DNA from: Paracoccaceae bacterium
Lineage (GTDB): Bacteria > Pseudomonadota > Alphaproteobacteria > Rhodobacterales > Rhodobacteraceae
Assembly: GCA_027489355.1 (NCBI GenBank)
Contig: JAIXZY010000037.1
Location: 1-64,000 of the forward strand
DNA length: 64,000 bases
Reading direction: 5' to 3'
Every line of letters begins with the position of its first letter. Within the stretch, counting starts at the first letter, position 1. This document shows positions 46,797-54,130 of the stretch, piece by piece. Position numbers and translations under genes: made by a program. The notes under the pieces were generated by a model. It was not told the DNA's origin and ran no database searches. It worked only from the letters and a program-made list of their open reading frames with translations.

Positions 46797-47726
46797 TCAG
46801 GCCTTGAGGGCGGCGATATCGTCGGGCGTGCCGATGGCGCGGGTGATCGCGTCCTTGGCGATGCGCTTGATCATCCCGGACAGCGCCTTGCCGGCGCCGA
46901 TCTCCCAGAATTCAGTCACGCCGGCCTTTTCCATCCAGAGGACGCTTTCGCGCCAGCGGACCGAGCCGGTGATCTGCGCGATCAGCAGGTCCATGATCCG
47001 GTCGGGCTCCATCACCGCTTCGGCGCGGACGTTGACCACGACGGGGACCACGGGCTTGGCGATCGGTACGGCGGCCAGCGCCTCGGCCATGACATGGGCG
47101 GCAGGCTGCATCAGGGCGCAGTGGAAGGGGGCGGAGACGGGCAGAAGCAGCGCGCGCTTGGCACCTTTTGCCTTGGCGATTTCCACGGCGCGTTCGACGG
47201 CGGCCTTGTGGCCCGAGACGACGACCTGCGCGGGGTCGTTGTCGTTGGCGGCCTGGCAGACCTCGCCCTGCGCGGCTTCCGCTGCGACGGCGGTGGCGGT
47301 CTCGAAGTCGAGGCCGAGGAGCGCGGCCATGGCGCCGACGCCGACGGGGACGGCTTCCTGCATGGCCTGGCCGCGGATGCGCAACAGGCGCGCGGTGTCG
47401 GACAGGGTCAGCGCACCGGCGGCGCAGAGGGCGGAGTATTCGCCAAGGCTGTGGCCTGCAACGAAGCTGGCCTGGTCGATGCCAAGGCCTTCGGCCTCGA
47501 GCGCGCGCAGGGCGGCGATCGAGGTTGCCATCAGCGCGGGCTGGGCGTTCTGGGTCAGCGTGAGTTCGGCGATGTCGCCTTCCCAGATCAGCGTCGAGAG
47601 TTTCTCGCCCAGCGCGGCGTCGACTTCGTCAAAGACAGCCTTCGCGGCCGGATAGGCCTCGGCGAGCGCGCGACCCATGCCGATGGTCTGGGCGCCCTGC
47701 CCCGGAAAGACGAATGCGCGGCTCAT
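46797..47726 (-). CDS. fabD: Malonyl-CoA:ACP transacylase
   Basis: FabD charges ACP with malonate. The 309-residue enzyme has FVFPGQGAQTIGMG (near 5-18), the nucleophile elbow AGHSLGEYSALCAAGAL with Ser93 (near 90-106) and PVSAPFHCALMQPA with the catalytic His near 202. The ATG at 47726 is followed by SRAFVFPGQG, the family start. It opens the fab operon. The 58-base gap upstream separates it from the short-chain dehydrogenase. Confidence 0.98.
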   Translation of the reverse strand: MSRAFVFPGQGAQTIGMGRALAEAYPAAKAVFDEVDAALGEKLSTLIWEGDIAELTLTQNAQPALMATSIAALRALEAEGLGIDQASFVAGHSLGEYSALCAAGALTLSDTARLLRIRGQAMQEAVPVGVGAMAALLGLDFETATAVAAEAAQGEVCQAANDNDPAQVVVSGHKAAVERAVEIAKAKGAKRALLLPVSAPFHCALMQPAAHVMAEALAAVPIAKPVVPVVVNVRAEAVMEPDRIMDLLIAQITGSVRWRESVLWMEKAGVTEFWEIGAGKALSGMIKRIAKDAITRAIGTPDDIAALKA

Positions 47727-47784
47727 GTTACCCCCAACGTGTTTCCTTGGGGATAACGCGGGCGGGCGGGTTCTGCAATCCGGC

Positions 47785-48483
47785 TCAGACGCTGCGGGTG
47801 ATGCCGCCGTCGACCCGGAGGTTCTGGCCGGTGATGTAGCCCGCGCCGTCCGAGGCAAGGAAGGCGACGGTGGCGGCGATCTGTTCGGCGCGGCCGTAGC
47901 GGCCCATGGGGATCGACTGGCGGCGTTCCTCGGTCGCGGGCAGGCTGTCGATCCAGCCGGGGAGGACGTTGTTGATGCGGATGCCGTCGGGGGCGTAGGT
48001 GTCGGCGTAGATCTTGGTGAAGGCCGCGAGGCCCGCGCGGGCGACGGCCGAGGTCGGGAACATGGCCGAGGGTTCGAAGGCCCAGGCGGTCGAGATGTTG
48101 ATGATCGACCCGGATTTCTGCGCCTGCATGATGGGCGTGACGAGGCGGATCGGGCGGATCGCGGACAGGAAGTAGACGTCCATGCCGCCCTGCCAGTCGG
48201 CGTCGGTCAGTTCCAGGATCGGCTTGCGCGGTCCGTGGCCGGCGCTGTTGACCAGCACGTCCACCCGGCCCCATTTGCCCATAACCGCCTCGACCACGCG
48301 GGCCACGTCCTCGGCGTTCTGGTTCGACCCGGTGACGCCTACGCCGCCCAGTTCCGCCGCCAGCGCCTCGCCCTTGCCCGAGGAGGAAAGGATCCCCACC
48401 CGGTAGCCATCCGCCGCGAGCCGCCGTGCCGCGGCCGCGCCCATGCCCGAGCCGCCCGCCGTGATCAGTGCAACCTTGTCCAT
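47785..48483 (-). CDS. Short-chain dehydrogenase/reductase with atypical active site
   Basis: The protein has 232 residues and the Rossmann motif AGGSGMG (near 9-15), a NSAGHG motif (near 79-84) and the catalytic Ser131 in NISTAWAFEP. Where SDR enzymes have Y-x3-K it has S145 and R149 (FPTSAVARAGLAAFTK). The C-terminus ends with YITGQNLRVDGGITRSV. The substrate is unknown. With both the Tyr and Lys replaced, catalysis by the usual SDR mechanism is doubtful. It runs in the same direction as fabD but is probably not part of the fab pathway. Confidence 0.85.
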   Translation of the reverse strand: MDKVALITAGGSGMGAAAARRLAADGYRVGILSSSGKGEALAAELGGVGVTGSNQNAEDVARVVEAVMGKWGRVDVLVNSAGHGPRKPILELTDADWQGGMDVYFLSAIRPIRLVTPIMQAQKSGSIINISTAWAFEPSAMFPTSAVARAGLAAFTKIYADTYAPDGIRINNVLPGWIDSLPATEERRQSIPMGRYGRAEQIAATVAFLASDGAGYITGQNLRVDGGITRSV

Positions 48484-48539
48484 CGCGTCCTCCCTGGTGC
48501 TGGCGAAGCCTTAGCACCGCCGACGGGGACCGAAAAGGC

Positions 48540-49034
48540 TCAGGCGGCCGGGTAGCTGGCGAAGACCGACGTGCTGCCGTCGCGGGCGATCAGGAAGACG
48601 TCGTAGGCCTCGCGCTCGGTCTCGGGTCCCATTCCGGGGGAGCCCCAAGGCATTCCGGGCACGGCAAGGCCCAGGGCTTCGGGCTTTTCGTCAAGCAGAC
48701 GGCGCAGATCGGCGGGCGGGACGTGACCTTCGACCAGGTAGCCGCCGACCTCGGCCGTGTGGCAGGACACCATCGCCTCGGGTATGCCCCGCGCGCGCTT
48801 GAAACGGGCCAGCTTGCCGGGCGGAACCATTTCGACTGTGACCGAGAAGCCGTCGGCCTTCAGGATGTCGATCCAGTCCGTGCAGCAACCGCAGTCCGGA
48901 TCCTTGCGCACATGGACGGCGGCCCCGCCGGTCGCAGCCACCGCCGGAACGGCAATGAGGCTGGCAAGGCTGGCGCCGGCCAGCATGAGACGCCGGCGCG
49001 AGAGGAAAAGCTGGGGCAAGGCACGCTCCTTCAT
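48540..49034 (-). CDS. DUF411 metal-binding exported protein
   Basis: The protein has 164 residues. A Tat-like or Sec signal (SRRRLMLAGASLASLIAVPAVAA, near 12-34) suggests export. The DUF411 domain has the metal-binding KDPDCGCCTDWIDIL (near 44-58) and SCHTAEVGGYLVEGHVPPADLRRLL (near 89-113), with GMPWGSPGM (near 127-135) near the C-terminus. The family is linked to copper or other metal handling. The 202-base stretch 49035-49236 up to phnM holds no gene that I can support. Confidence 0.88.
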   Translation of the reverse strand: MKERALPQLFLSRRRLMLAGASLASLIAVPAVAATGGAAVHVRKDPDCGCCTDWIDILKADGFSVTVEMVPPGKLARFKRARGIPEAMVSCHTAEVGGYLVEGHVPPADLRRLLDEKPEALGLAVPGMPWGSPGMGPETEREAYDVFLIARDGSTSVFASYPAA

Positions 49035-49236
49035 CAGTTCGCCGGATCAGAGTGCCACAAATCGAGGTGCGGCGACATCGGCCACTTCCGCGCACCCCCG
49101 AGGAGGTGCAGCAACGCAACCTTGCACCGGGACAGAGACCCCCAGCCGCAGATGGGGTCGCGGCGCACCGCATCGCGAACCACATGTCGCATCCGGGCAG
49201 TCCGGGCGACCCACGGCTGCGACAGACAATCCGGTC

Positions 49237-50382
49237 CTATGCCACCCGGCGACCCTGCACCCAGACGCCACGCACGGCACCCGCAGATCCGATCCGGGCG
49301 ACCCGGACCAGGTCCGCGCGGGCGTCGAGCGCGATGCGCCCCCGGTCCGCCAGTCCCACCGCCCCTGCCGGGGCCGACGTCACGGCAGAGACGCCACGGG
49401 AAACATCGCCCCACAGATCGCCCAGCATCAAGGCCGCCGAGAGGAGCGAAGAGGGCACGTAGTCCGAGGAGATGATGTCCAGAAGCTCTGCCTCGGCCAG
49501 TTCGCGCGCGGCGACGTTGCCCGAATGGCTGCCGCCGCGGATCAGGTTCGGCGCGCCCATCATCACCTTGATGGCGTGATCGGTGCAGGCCTGTGCGGCC
49601 TCGACCGTGGTGGGAAACTCGGCGAAATGCGCGCCATGTTCGGCCGAGCGGGCGACATGGGCGGTCTCGGTATCGTCATGGCTGGCCAGCACCGCGCCAT
49701 AGCGGCGGGCGGCTGCGACGGCGGCGGCCTCATGCGTGGCCCCGTGCTGGGCTTTCAGCGCCTTCTGCGCGGCGACATGGGCCTCGAACTCGGTCTCGCT
49801 GATGCCGTGCTTGCCCATGACATACTTGCGCAGCTGGGTCAGGTCGCGGAACTGCCGCTCACCGGGCGTGTGATCCATGAGACTGACGATGCCGATGCGG
49901 TCCTGGGGGCCGAACTTGTCCAGCTCTTCGACCAGCGTTTCCGAGCAGACCTCGGCCCGCAGATGCAGGAAGTGGCTGATCTTCAGCGCCCCCTCCGCCC
50001 GCAGGCCGAGGATTTCGTCCGCAAGCACCCGCGCGTATTCGCCGTAGTTCGCCTTGGCGTTCGACACGACCGAGCCCACCCGCAGCGCGTCGAACACCGT
50101 GGTGATTCCGACGCTGGCCAGTTCGGCGTCATGCGCGATGATGGCGGCGGCATGGGGCCAGTCGACCTTGGGGCGCGGTTCGATGTGGCGTTCCAGATTG
50201 TCGGTGTGCAGCTCGATCAGGCCGGGCATCAGCAGGTCGCCGCCACAGTCTTCGGCGCCGGCTGGAACCGCGCTGCCCTGGGCGATCTCGGCGATCCGGC
50301 CGTCGACGATCCGGACCTGGCCGCGCAGGGTTTCGTCCGGCAGGACGAGGGTGGCATTGGCAAGGATGGTGTCGCGGGTCAT
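49237..50382 (-). CDS. phnM: Alpha-D-ribose 1-methylphosphonate 5-triphosphate diphosphatase (PhnM)
   Basis: PhnM removes pyrophosphate from ribosyl-alkylphosphonate triphosphate in the C-P lyase pathway. The 381-residue amidohydrolase-fold protein has PGLIELHTDNLERHIEPRPKVDWP (near 53-76), DHTPGERQF, LASHDDTETAHVARSAEHGAHFAEFPTT (near 230-257), MGAPNLIRGGSHSGNVAARELAEAELLDIISSDYVPSSLL and the GLADRGRIALDARADLV end. It diverges from the DUF1045 gene with 95 bases between. A second, partial phnM-like gene is at 63178. Confidence 0.96.
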   Translation of the reverse strand: MTRDTILANATLVLPDETLRGQVRIVDGRIAEIAQGSAVPAGAEDCGGDLLMPGLIELHTDNLERHIEPRPKVDWPHAAAIIAHDAELASVGITTVFDALRVGSVVSNAKANYGEYARVLADEILGLRAEGALKISHFLHLRAEVCSETLVEELDKFGPQDRIGIVSLMDHTPGERQFRDLTQLRKYVMGKHGISETEFEAHVAAQKALKAQHGATHEAAAVAAARRYGAVLASHDDTETAHVARSAEHGAHFAEFPTTVEAAQACTDHAIKVMMGAPNLIRGGSHSGNVAARELAEAELLDIISSDYVPSSLLSAALMLGDLWGDVSRGVSAVTSAPAGAVGLADRGRIALDARADLVRVARIGSAGAVRGVWVQGRRVA

Positions 50383-50477
50383 GGGGTCCTCTTGGGTCTT
50401 GCGGTCCTGGTCGTGCTGGCCTCTGGTGACATCCGACCGTCACGCGCGTGTGACAAAACCGGGCTACCCAGCCGCGC

Positions 50478-51158
50478 ATGGAACAGATGCAACGCTATGC
50501 CGTCTACTACGCGCCCCGCGAGGGGGCTTTTGCCTTCCGGGCGAACGACTGGCTGGGCCGCGAGCCCGGCCAGGGCCGTGACCTGCCGCAGCCCGTGCTG
50601 CCGGGTGTCGGTGATCCGCGCGCCATCACGGTAGAGCCGCGGCGCTACGGGTTTCACGGCACGATCCGCGCGCCGTTCCGTCCGGCCGAGGGCGTGGACG
50701 AGGCGCGCATCCGCGACACGGTAGAGGGGCTGGCCGCGCGGCTGGCTCCGGTCACCTGCGAGGGGCTGCGGATCGAGGTGCTGCACGGATTCGTCGCGCT
50801 GACACCGGTGGGATGCGAGGCGGCGCTGCTGGATCTGGGCGCGGCTGTGGTGGAGGGGACCGATCGCCTGCGCGCCCCCCTGGCCGAGGCCGAGATCGCG
50901 CGCCGGCGCCCCGAGCGGCTGACCCCACGCCAGCGTCAGCTTCTGGACCGCTGGGGCTATCCGCATGTGATGGAGGAATTCCGCTTTCACCTGACGCTGA
51001 CCGATCGGCTGGACCAGCCCGAGCCGGTCCGCACCGCGCTGGAGAAGCATTTCCTGCCCGTGCTGCCCCGCCCCTTCGTCATCGAGGACCTGTGTCTGTT
51101 CGGAGAGGACGCGTCCGGCCGCTTCCAGCTTCTGCATCGTCATGCCCTGACCGGTTGA
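50478..51158 (+). CDS. DUF1045 family 2H phosphoesterase, phosphonate-associated
   Basis: The protein has 226 residues and begins QRYAVYYAPREGAFAFRANDWLGREPGQ, the start of the phosphonate operon-associated DUF1045 (TIGR03223-type) family. Two HxT motifs, H60-G-T62 (RRYGFHGTIRAPFRP) and H171-L-T173 (FRFHLTLTDRL), mark it as a 2H phosphoesterase superfamily member. Such enzymes act on 2',3' or 1,2-cyclic phosphates and related esters. It is the only plus-strand gene apart from phnF (and a doubtful 24-codon ORF at 54055) in the island, lies between phnM and phnN, and its last 19 bases overlap the end of phnN. Confidence 0.92.
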   Translation: MEQMQRYAVYYAPREGAFAFRANDWLGREPGQGRDLPQPVLPGVGDPRAITVEPRRYGFHGTIRAPFRPAEGVDEARIRDTVEGLAARLAPVTCEGLRIEVLHGFVALTPVGCEAALLDLGAAVVEGTDRLRAPLAEAEIARRRPERLTPRQRQLLDRWGYPHVMEEFRFHLTLTDRLDQPEPVRTALEKHFLPVLPRPFVIEDLCLFGEDASGRFQLLHRHALTG

Positions 51159-51664
51159 AGCGCGGCGAGGAGGCGGGCGATGCCCACCTCGGGCGCGGCG
51201 TCGTTGATCACGGTCTGGAAGGCAAATCCGTCGGGCATCTGGAAGGCGGCGCGGCCGAGGCGGGCGCGGATCTCTGCGGCGGTCTCGCGGCCACGGGCGG
51301 CAAGGCGGGCGGCCAGGACGATGTCGGGCGCGGTAACGAGGATCACGCGGAGGCCGGGAAAGAGGCGGGCGGCCTCGGGCAAGGCGGCGCGGCTGCCGTT
51401 GAACAGCACATCGCCGGGACCCGTCAGCTGGTCCCTGGGGAGGCCGTAGGACAACCCGTGCGCCTGCCAGGTCAGCGCGAAGTCGCCGCGGGTCTGACGG
51501 CGGGCGAAGTCTTCGGGTGTGACGCCGTCAAACGCCTCGCCGCCGGCTTCGGTGGGGCGGGTGATGACGCGGCGGACGAGCCGCAGGTCCGGCCGGGCGG
51601 CGAGTGCCCCGCGGATCAGCGTGTCCTTGCCCGCGCCCGAGGGTCCGACGACGGCGAAGATCAT
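51140..51664 (-). CDS. phnN: Ribose 1,5-bisphosphate phosphokinase (PhnN)
   Basis: PhnN phosphorylates ribose 1,5-bisphosphate to PRPP, the last step of C-P lyase carbon salvage. The 174-residue kinase has Walker A GPSGAGKDT (near 7-15) and the RVITRP segment (near 32-37), as in guanylate kinase-like PhnN. The FALTWQAHGLSYGLP segment (near 63-77) resembles the guanylate-kinase-fold nucleotide region. Its start overlaps phnL by ATGA. It is the last gene of the phnGHIJKLN run. Confidence 0.95.
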   Translation of the reverse strand: MIFAVVGPSGAGKDTLIRGALAARPDLRLVRRVITRPTEAGGEAFDGVTPEDFARRQTRGDFALTWQAHGLSYGLPRDQLTGPGDVLFNGSRAALPEAARLFPGLRVILVTAPDIVLAARLAARGRETAAEIRARLGRAAFQMPDGFAFQTVINDAAPEVGIARLLAALQPVRA

Positions 51665-52356
51665 GCGGCGGCCCCTGTCTTTGGCGTGAAGCCAGTCACG
51701 TCCACCAGTCGGTCGCAGACGCGGGCGCGCGCCGTCTCGTCGTGGAAAATCCCCAGGATCGCGGCGCCGCGGGCCTTGGCTTCCTCGATCAGCGACAGGA
51801 CAACCTCGCGGTTGGCGGCGTCGAGGCTGGCGGTCGGTTCGTCCAGCAGAAGGGCCGGGTAGGCATGGGCGAAGCCGCGCGCGATGTTGACGCGCTGCTG
51901 CTCGCCGCCCGAGAAGGTGGTGGGCGACAGGGACCAGAGCCGTTCCGGGATGTTGAGACGGCGGAGAAGATGCGCGGCACGGTCGCGGGCCTGGTCGGCC
52001 GGGGTGCCGATGGCAAGAAGCGGCTCGGCCACCACCTCGAGCGTCGGGACACGCGGCACGACGCGGAGAAACTGGCTGACATAGCCCAGCGTATGACGAC
52101 GCAGCGCGATGATCTGGCGGGGCTCGGCGCTGGCGACATCGGTGTCGCCGACGATCAGTTGGCCCCCCGCGATCAGGTAGTTGCCGTAGACCATGCGCAT
52201 AAGGGTGGATTTCCCGGCGCCGGACTGGCCGGTCAGGCCCACGCATTCGCCCGGGGCCACGCTGAGCGACGCCCCGGCCATCACCGGGATCACCGCGCCG
52301 CCCTGGTTGTGCAGGGTGAAGGACTTGGACAGGGAGTCGATGCGGATCATGGTCAC
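51661..52356 (-). CDS. phnL: Phosphonate C-P lyase system protein PhnL (ABC-type ATPase)
   Basis: The 231-residue protein is an ABC-type ATPase that works with the C-P lyase complex, not as a transporter. It has Walker A GQSGAGKST (near 42-50), a Q-loop region, signature SGGEQQR (near 147-153) and Walker B LLLDEPTASLD (near 169-179). The start at 52356 overlaps phnK. All motif residues are intact. Confidence 0.95.
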   Translation of the reverse strand: MTMIRIDSLSKSFTLHNQGGAVIPVMAGASLSVAPGECVGLTGQSGAGKSTLMRMVYGNYLIAGGQLIVGDTDVASAEPRQIIALRRHTLGYVSQFLRVVPRVPTLEVVAEPLLAIGTPADQARDRAAHLLRRLNIPERLWSLSPTTFSGGEQQRVNIARGFAHAYPALLLDEPTASLDAANREVVLSLIEEAKARGAAILGIFHDETARARVCDRLVDVTGFTPKTGAAA

Positions 52357-53153
52357 ACCTGCAGGACGGAAGAGACGAGAAGCTGGGTATAGGCGTGCTG
52401 CGGATCGTCCAGGACCTGGTCGGTCAGGCCCTGTTCCACCACGCGGCCGGACTTCATCACCATCAATCGATGCGCAAGCAGGCGGACGACGGCGAGGTCA
52501 TGCGTCACGATGATGACCGACAGGCCGAGGTCGCGGACCAGACCGCGCAACAGGTCCAGGAGCCGTGCCTGCACGCTGACGTCGAGACCGCCCGTGGGTT
52601 CGTCCATGAACACCAGCCGCGGCGAGGTGACGAGGTTGCGCGCGATCTGGAGCCGCTGCTGCATCCCGCCCGAGAAGGCCGAGGGACGGTCGTCCACCCG
52701 GTCCGCCGCGATCTCGACCCGGCCGAGCCAGTCGACCGCCTTGCCGCGGATCTGGCCGTAGTGCCGCGCGCCGACGGCCATGAGGCGTTCGCCAACATTG
52801 CCGCCCGCGCTGACGCCCATCCGCAGCCCGTCGCGCGGGTTCTGGTGGACATAGGCCCAGTCGGTCCGCGACAGGCGCCGGCGGTCCGTTTCGGACATGG
52901 CCAGCACGTCGCGACCGTCATAGGCGATCCGCCCCAGATCGGCGCGCTGGTGGCCCGCCAGGCAGGAGAGGAGCGTGGACTTTCCCGAGCCGCTTTCGCC
53001 GACGATCCCCAGCACCTCGCCGGGATAGAGGTCGAACGAGACATCCGCGCAGCCGATGCGGGAGCCGTAGCGTTTCGTCAGGCCCTCGACCTTCAGAAGC
53101 GGTTGATCCGGGCCATGAATTTTCTGCGAAAATTCCGGGGTATGCAGGGTCAT
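52353..53153 (-). CDS. phnK: Phosphonate C-P lyase system protein PhnK (ABC-type ATPase)
   Basis: This 266-residue ABC-type ATPase binds the PhnGHIJ core in the known complex. It shows Walker A GESGSGKST (near 54-62), signature SGGMQQRLQIAR (near 162-173), Walker B VFMDEPTGGLD (near 182-192) and the H-loop THDLAVVRLLAHRLMVM. It has an N-terminal extension (HTPEFSQKIHGPDQPLLKVEGL) of about 20 residues. It is coupled to phnJ and phnL by 4-base overlaps. Confidence 0.95.
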   Translation of the reverse strand: MTLHTPEFSQKIHGPDQPLLKVEGLTKRYGSRIGCADVSFDLYPGEVLGIVGESGSGKSTLLSCLAGHQRADLGRIAYDGRDVLAMSETDRRRLSRTDWAYVHQNPRDGLRMGVSAGGNVGERLMAVGARHYGQIRGKAVDWLGRVEIAADRVDDRPSAFSGGMQQRLQIARNLVTSPRLVFMDEPTGGLDVSVQARLLDLLRGLVRDLGLSVIIVTHDLAVVRLLAHRLMVMKSGRVVEQGLTDQVLDDPQHAYTQLLVSSVLQV

Positions 53154-54025
53154 GCGGGGTCTCCCAGCCGTCCGGTGTGGCCCTTGGCCCGCCGTCCGGC
53201 GCAGAAATCGGTGTCGGAACAGACAAACATCCGCCTGCCCGCGTCGTCGGTGATCACCTCGTCCAGGTAGCTGTCCCGCGCGCCGCAGAGGTCGCAGTCG
53301 TGCGGCGCCTTGGAGGCCGTGAAGGGGTGGTCCTCGAAATCCAGGCTCACCGCCTCGGTCCAGGGCGGCAGCGCATAGATCCGCTGCTCGCGGCCCGCGC
53401 CGAAGAGCTGGATCGCCGGATTGCCGGACAGTTTCGGATTGTCGAACTTCGGGATCGGCGAGGGGTCCATCACATATCGCCCTTCGATCTTCACCGGGTA
53501 GGCGTAGCTGGTGGCGATCTGTCCGTGCCGGGCGATGTCCTCGTACAGCTTCACATGCATCAGCCCGTATTCCTCCAGCTCGTGCATCTTTCGCGTCTCG
53601 GTCTCGCGCGGTTCCAGGAAGCGGAGCGGTTCGGGGATCGGGACCTGGTAGACGAGGACCTGGCCCTCCCGCAGCGGGGTCTCGGGGATGCGGTGGCGGG
53701 TCTGGATGACGGTGGCCTCGGTGGTCGCTTCGGTCACGGCCACCCCGGCGGTGCGCTGGAAGAAGCGGCGGATGCTGACGGCGTTGGTGGTGTCGTCCGC
53801 GCCCTGGTCGATGACCTTGAGCCGGTCCTCAGGCGTCAGGCAGGCCGCCGTCACCTGCACGCCGCCCGTGCCCCAGCCATAGGGCATCGGCATCTCGCGG
53901 CTGGCGAATGGGACCTGATAGCCCGGAATGGCGATCCCCTTCAGGATCGCGCGCCGGATCATCCGCTTCGTCTGTTCGTCCAGATAGGCGAAGGTGTAGT
54001 CGCCCTGGGAACCGAGGTCAGACAT
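53150..54025 (-). CDS. phnJ: C-P lyase, radical SAM core subunit PhnJ
   Basis: PhnJ cleaves the carbon-phosphorus bond of ribosyl phosphonate phosphate using a [4Fe-4S] cluster and S-adenosylmethionine. The 291-residue protein has FAYLDEQTKRMIRRAILKGIAIPGYQVPFASREMPMPYGWGTGGVQVTA at the N-terminus. Four C-terminal cysteines, C244, C247, C269 and C275 (PHDCDLCGARD, FVCSDTDFC), are in the arrangement known for E. coli PhnJ (C241, C244, C266, C272). All are present, so the enzyme looks active. A 105-base gap lies between phnI and this gene. Confidence 0.98.
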   Translation of the reverse strand: MSDLGSQGDYTFAYLDEQTKRMIRRAILKGIAIPGYQVPFASREMPMPYGWGTGGVQVTAACLTPEDRLKVIDQGADDTTNAVSIRRFFQRTAGVAVTEATTEATVIQTRHRIPETPLREGQVLVYQVPIPEPLRFLEPRETETRKMHELEEYGLMHVKLYEDIARHGQIATSYAYPVKIEGRYVMDPSPIPKFDNPKLSGNPAIQLFGAGREQRIYALPPWTEAVSLDFEDHPFTASKAPHDCDLCGARDSYLDEVITDDAGRRMFVCSDTDFCAGRRAKGHTGRLGDPA

Positions 54026-54054
54026 GGGAATTGCCCCCGAAAGGAGTTTGCATC

Positions 54055-54129
54055 ATGGACGTCTCGACCATCGCCTGGATGTGTGTCGGCATCGCGGTCC
54101 TGGGCTTCATGCCCCTGTGGTTCCGGTAG
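54055..54129 (+). CDS. Possible 24-residue membrane micropeptide, opposite strand between phnJ and phnI
   Basis: A 24-codon ORF on the strand opposite to phnIJ starts ATGGAC after AAAGGAG at a good distance. It encodes one hydrophobic helix (STIAWMCVGIAVLGFMPLWFR). It fills most of the 105-base phnI-phnJ gap and ends one base before the phnI stop region. It may be real or chance. I cannot tell without conservation. Confidence 0.3.
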   Translation: MDVSTIAWMCVGIAVLGFMPLWFR

Positions 54130-54130
54130 G

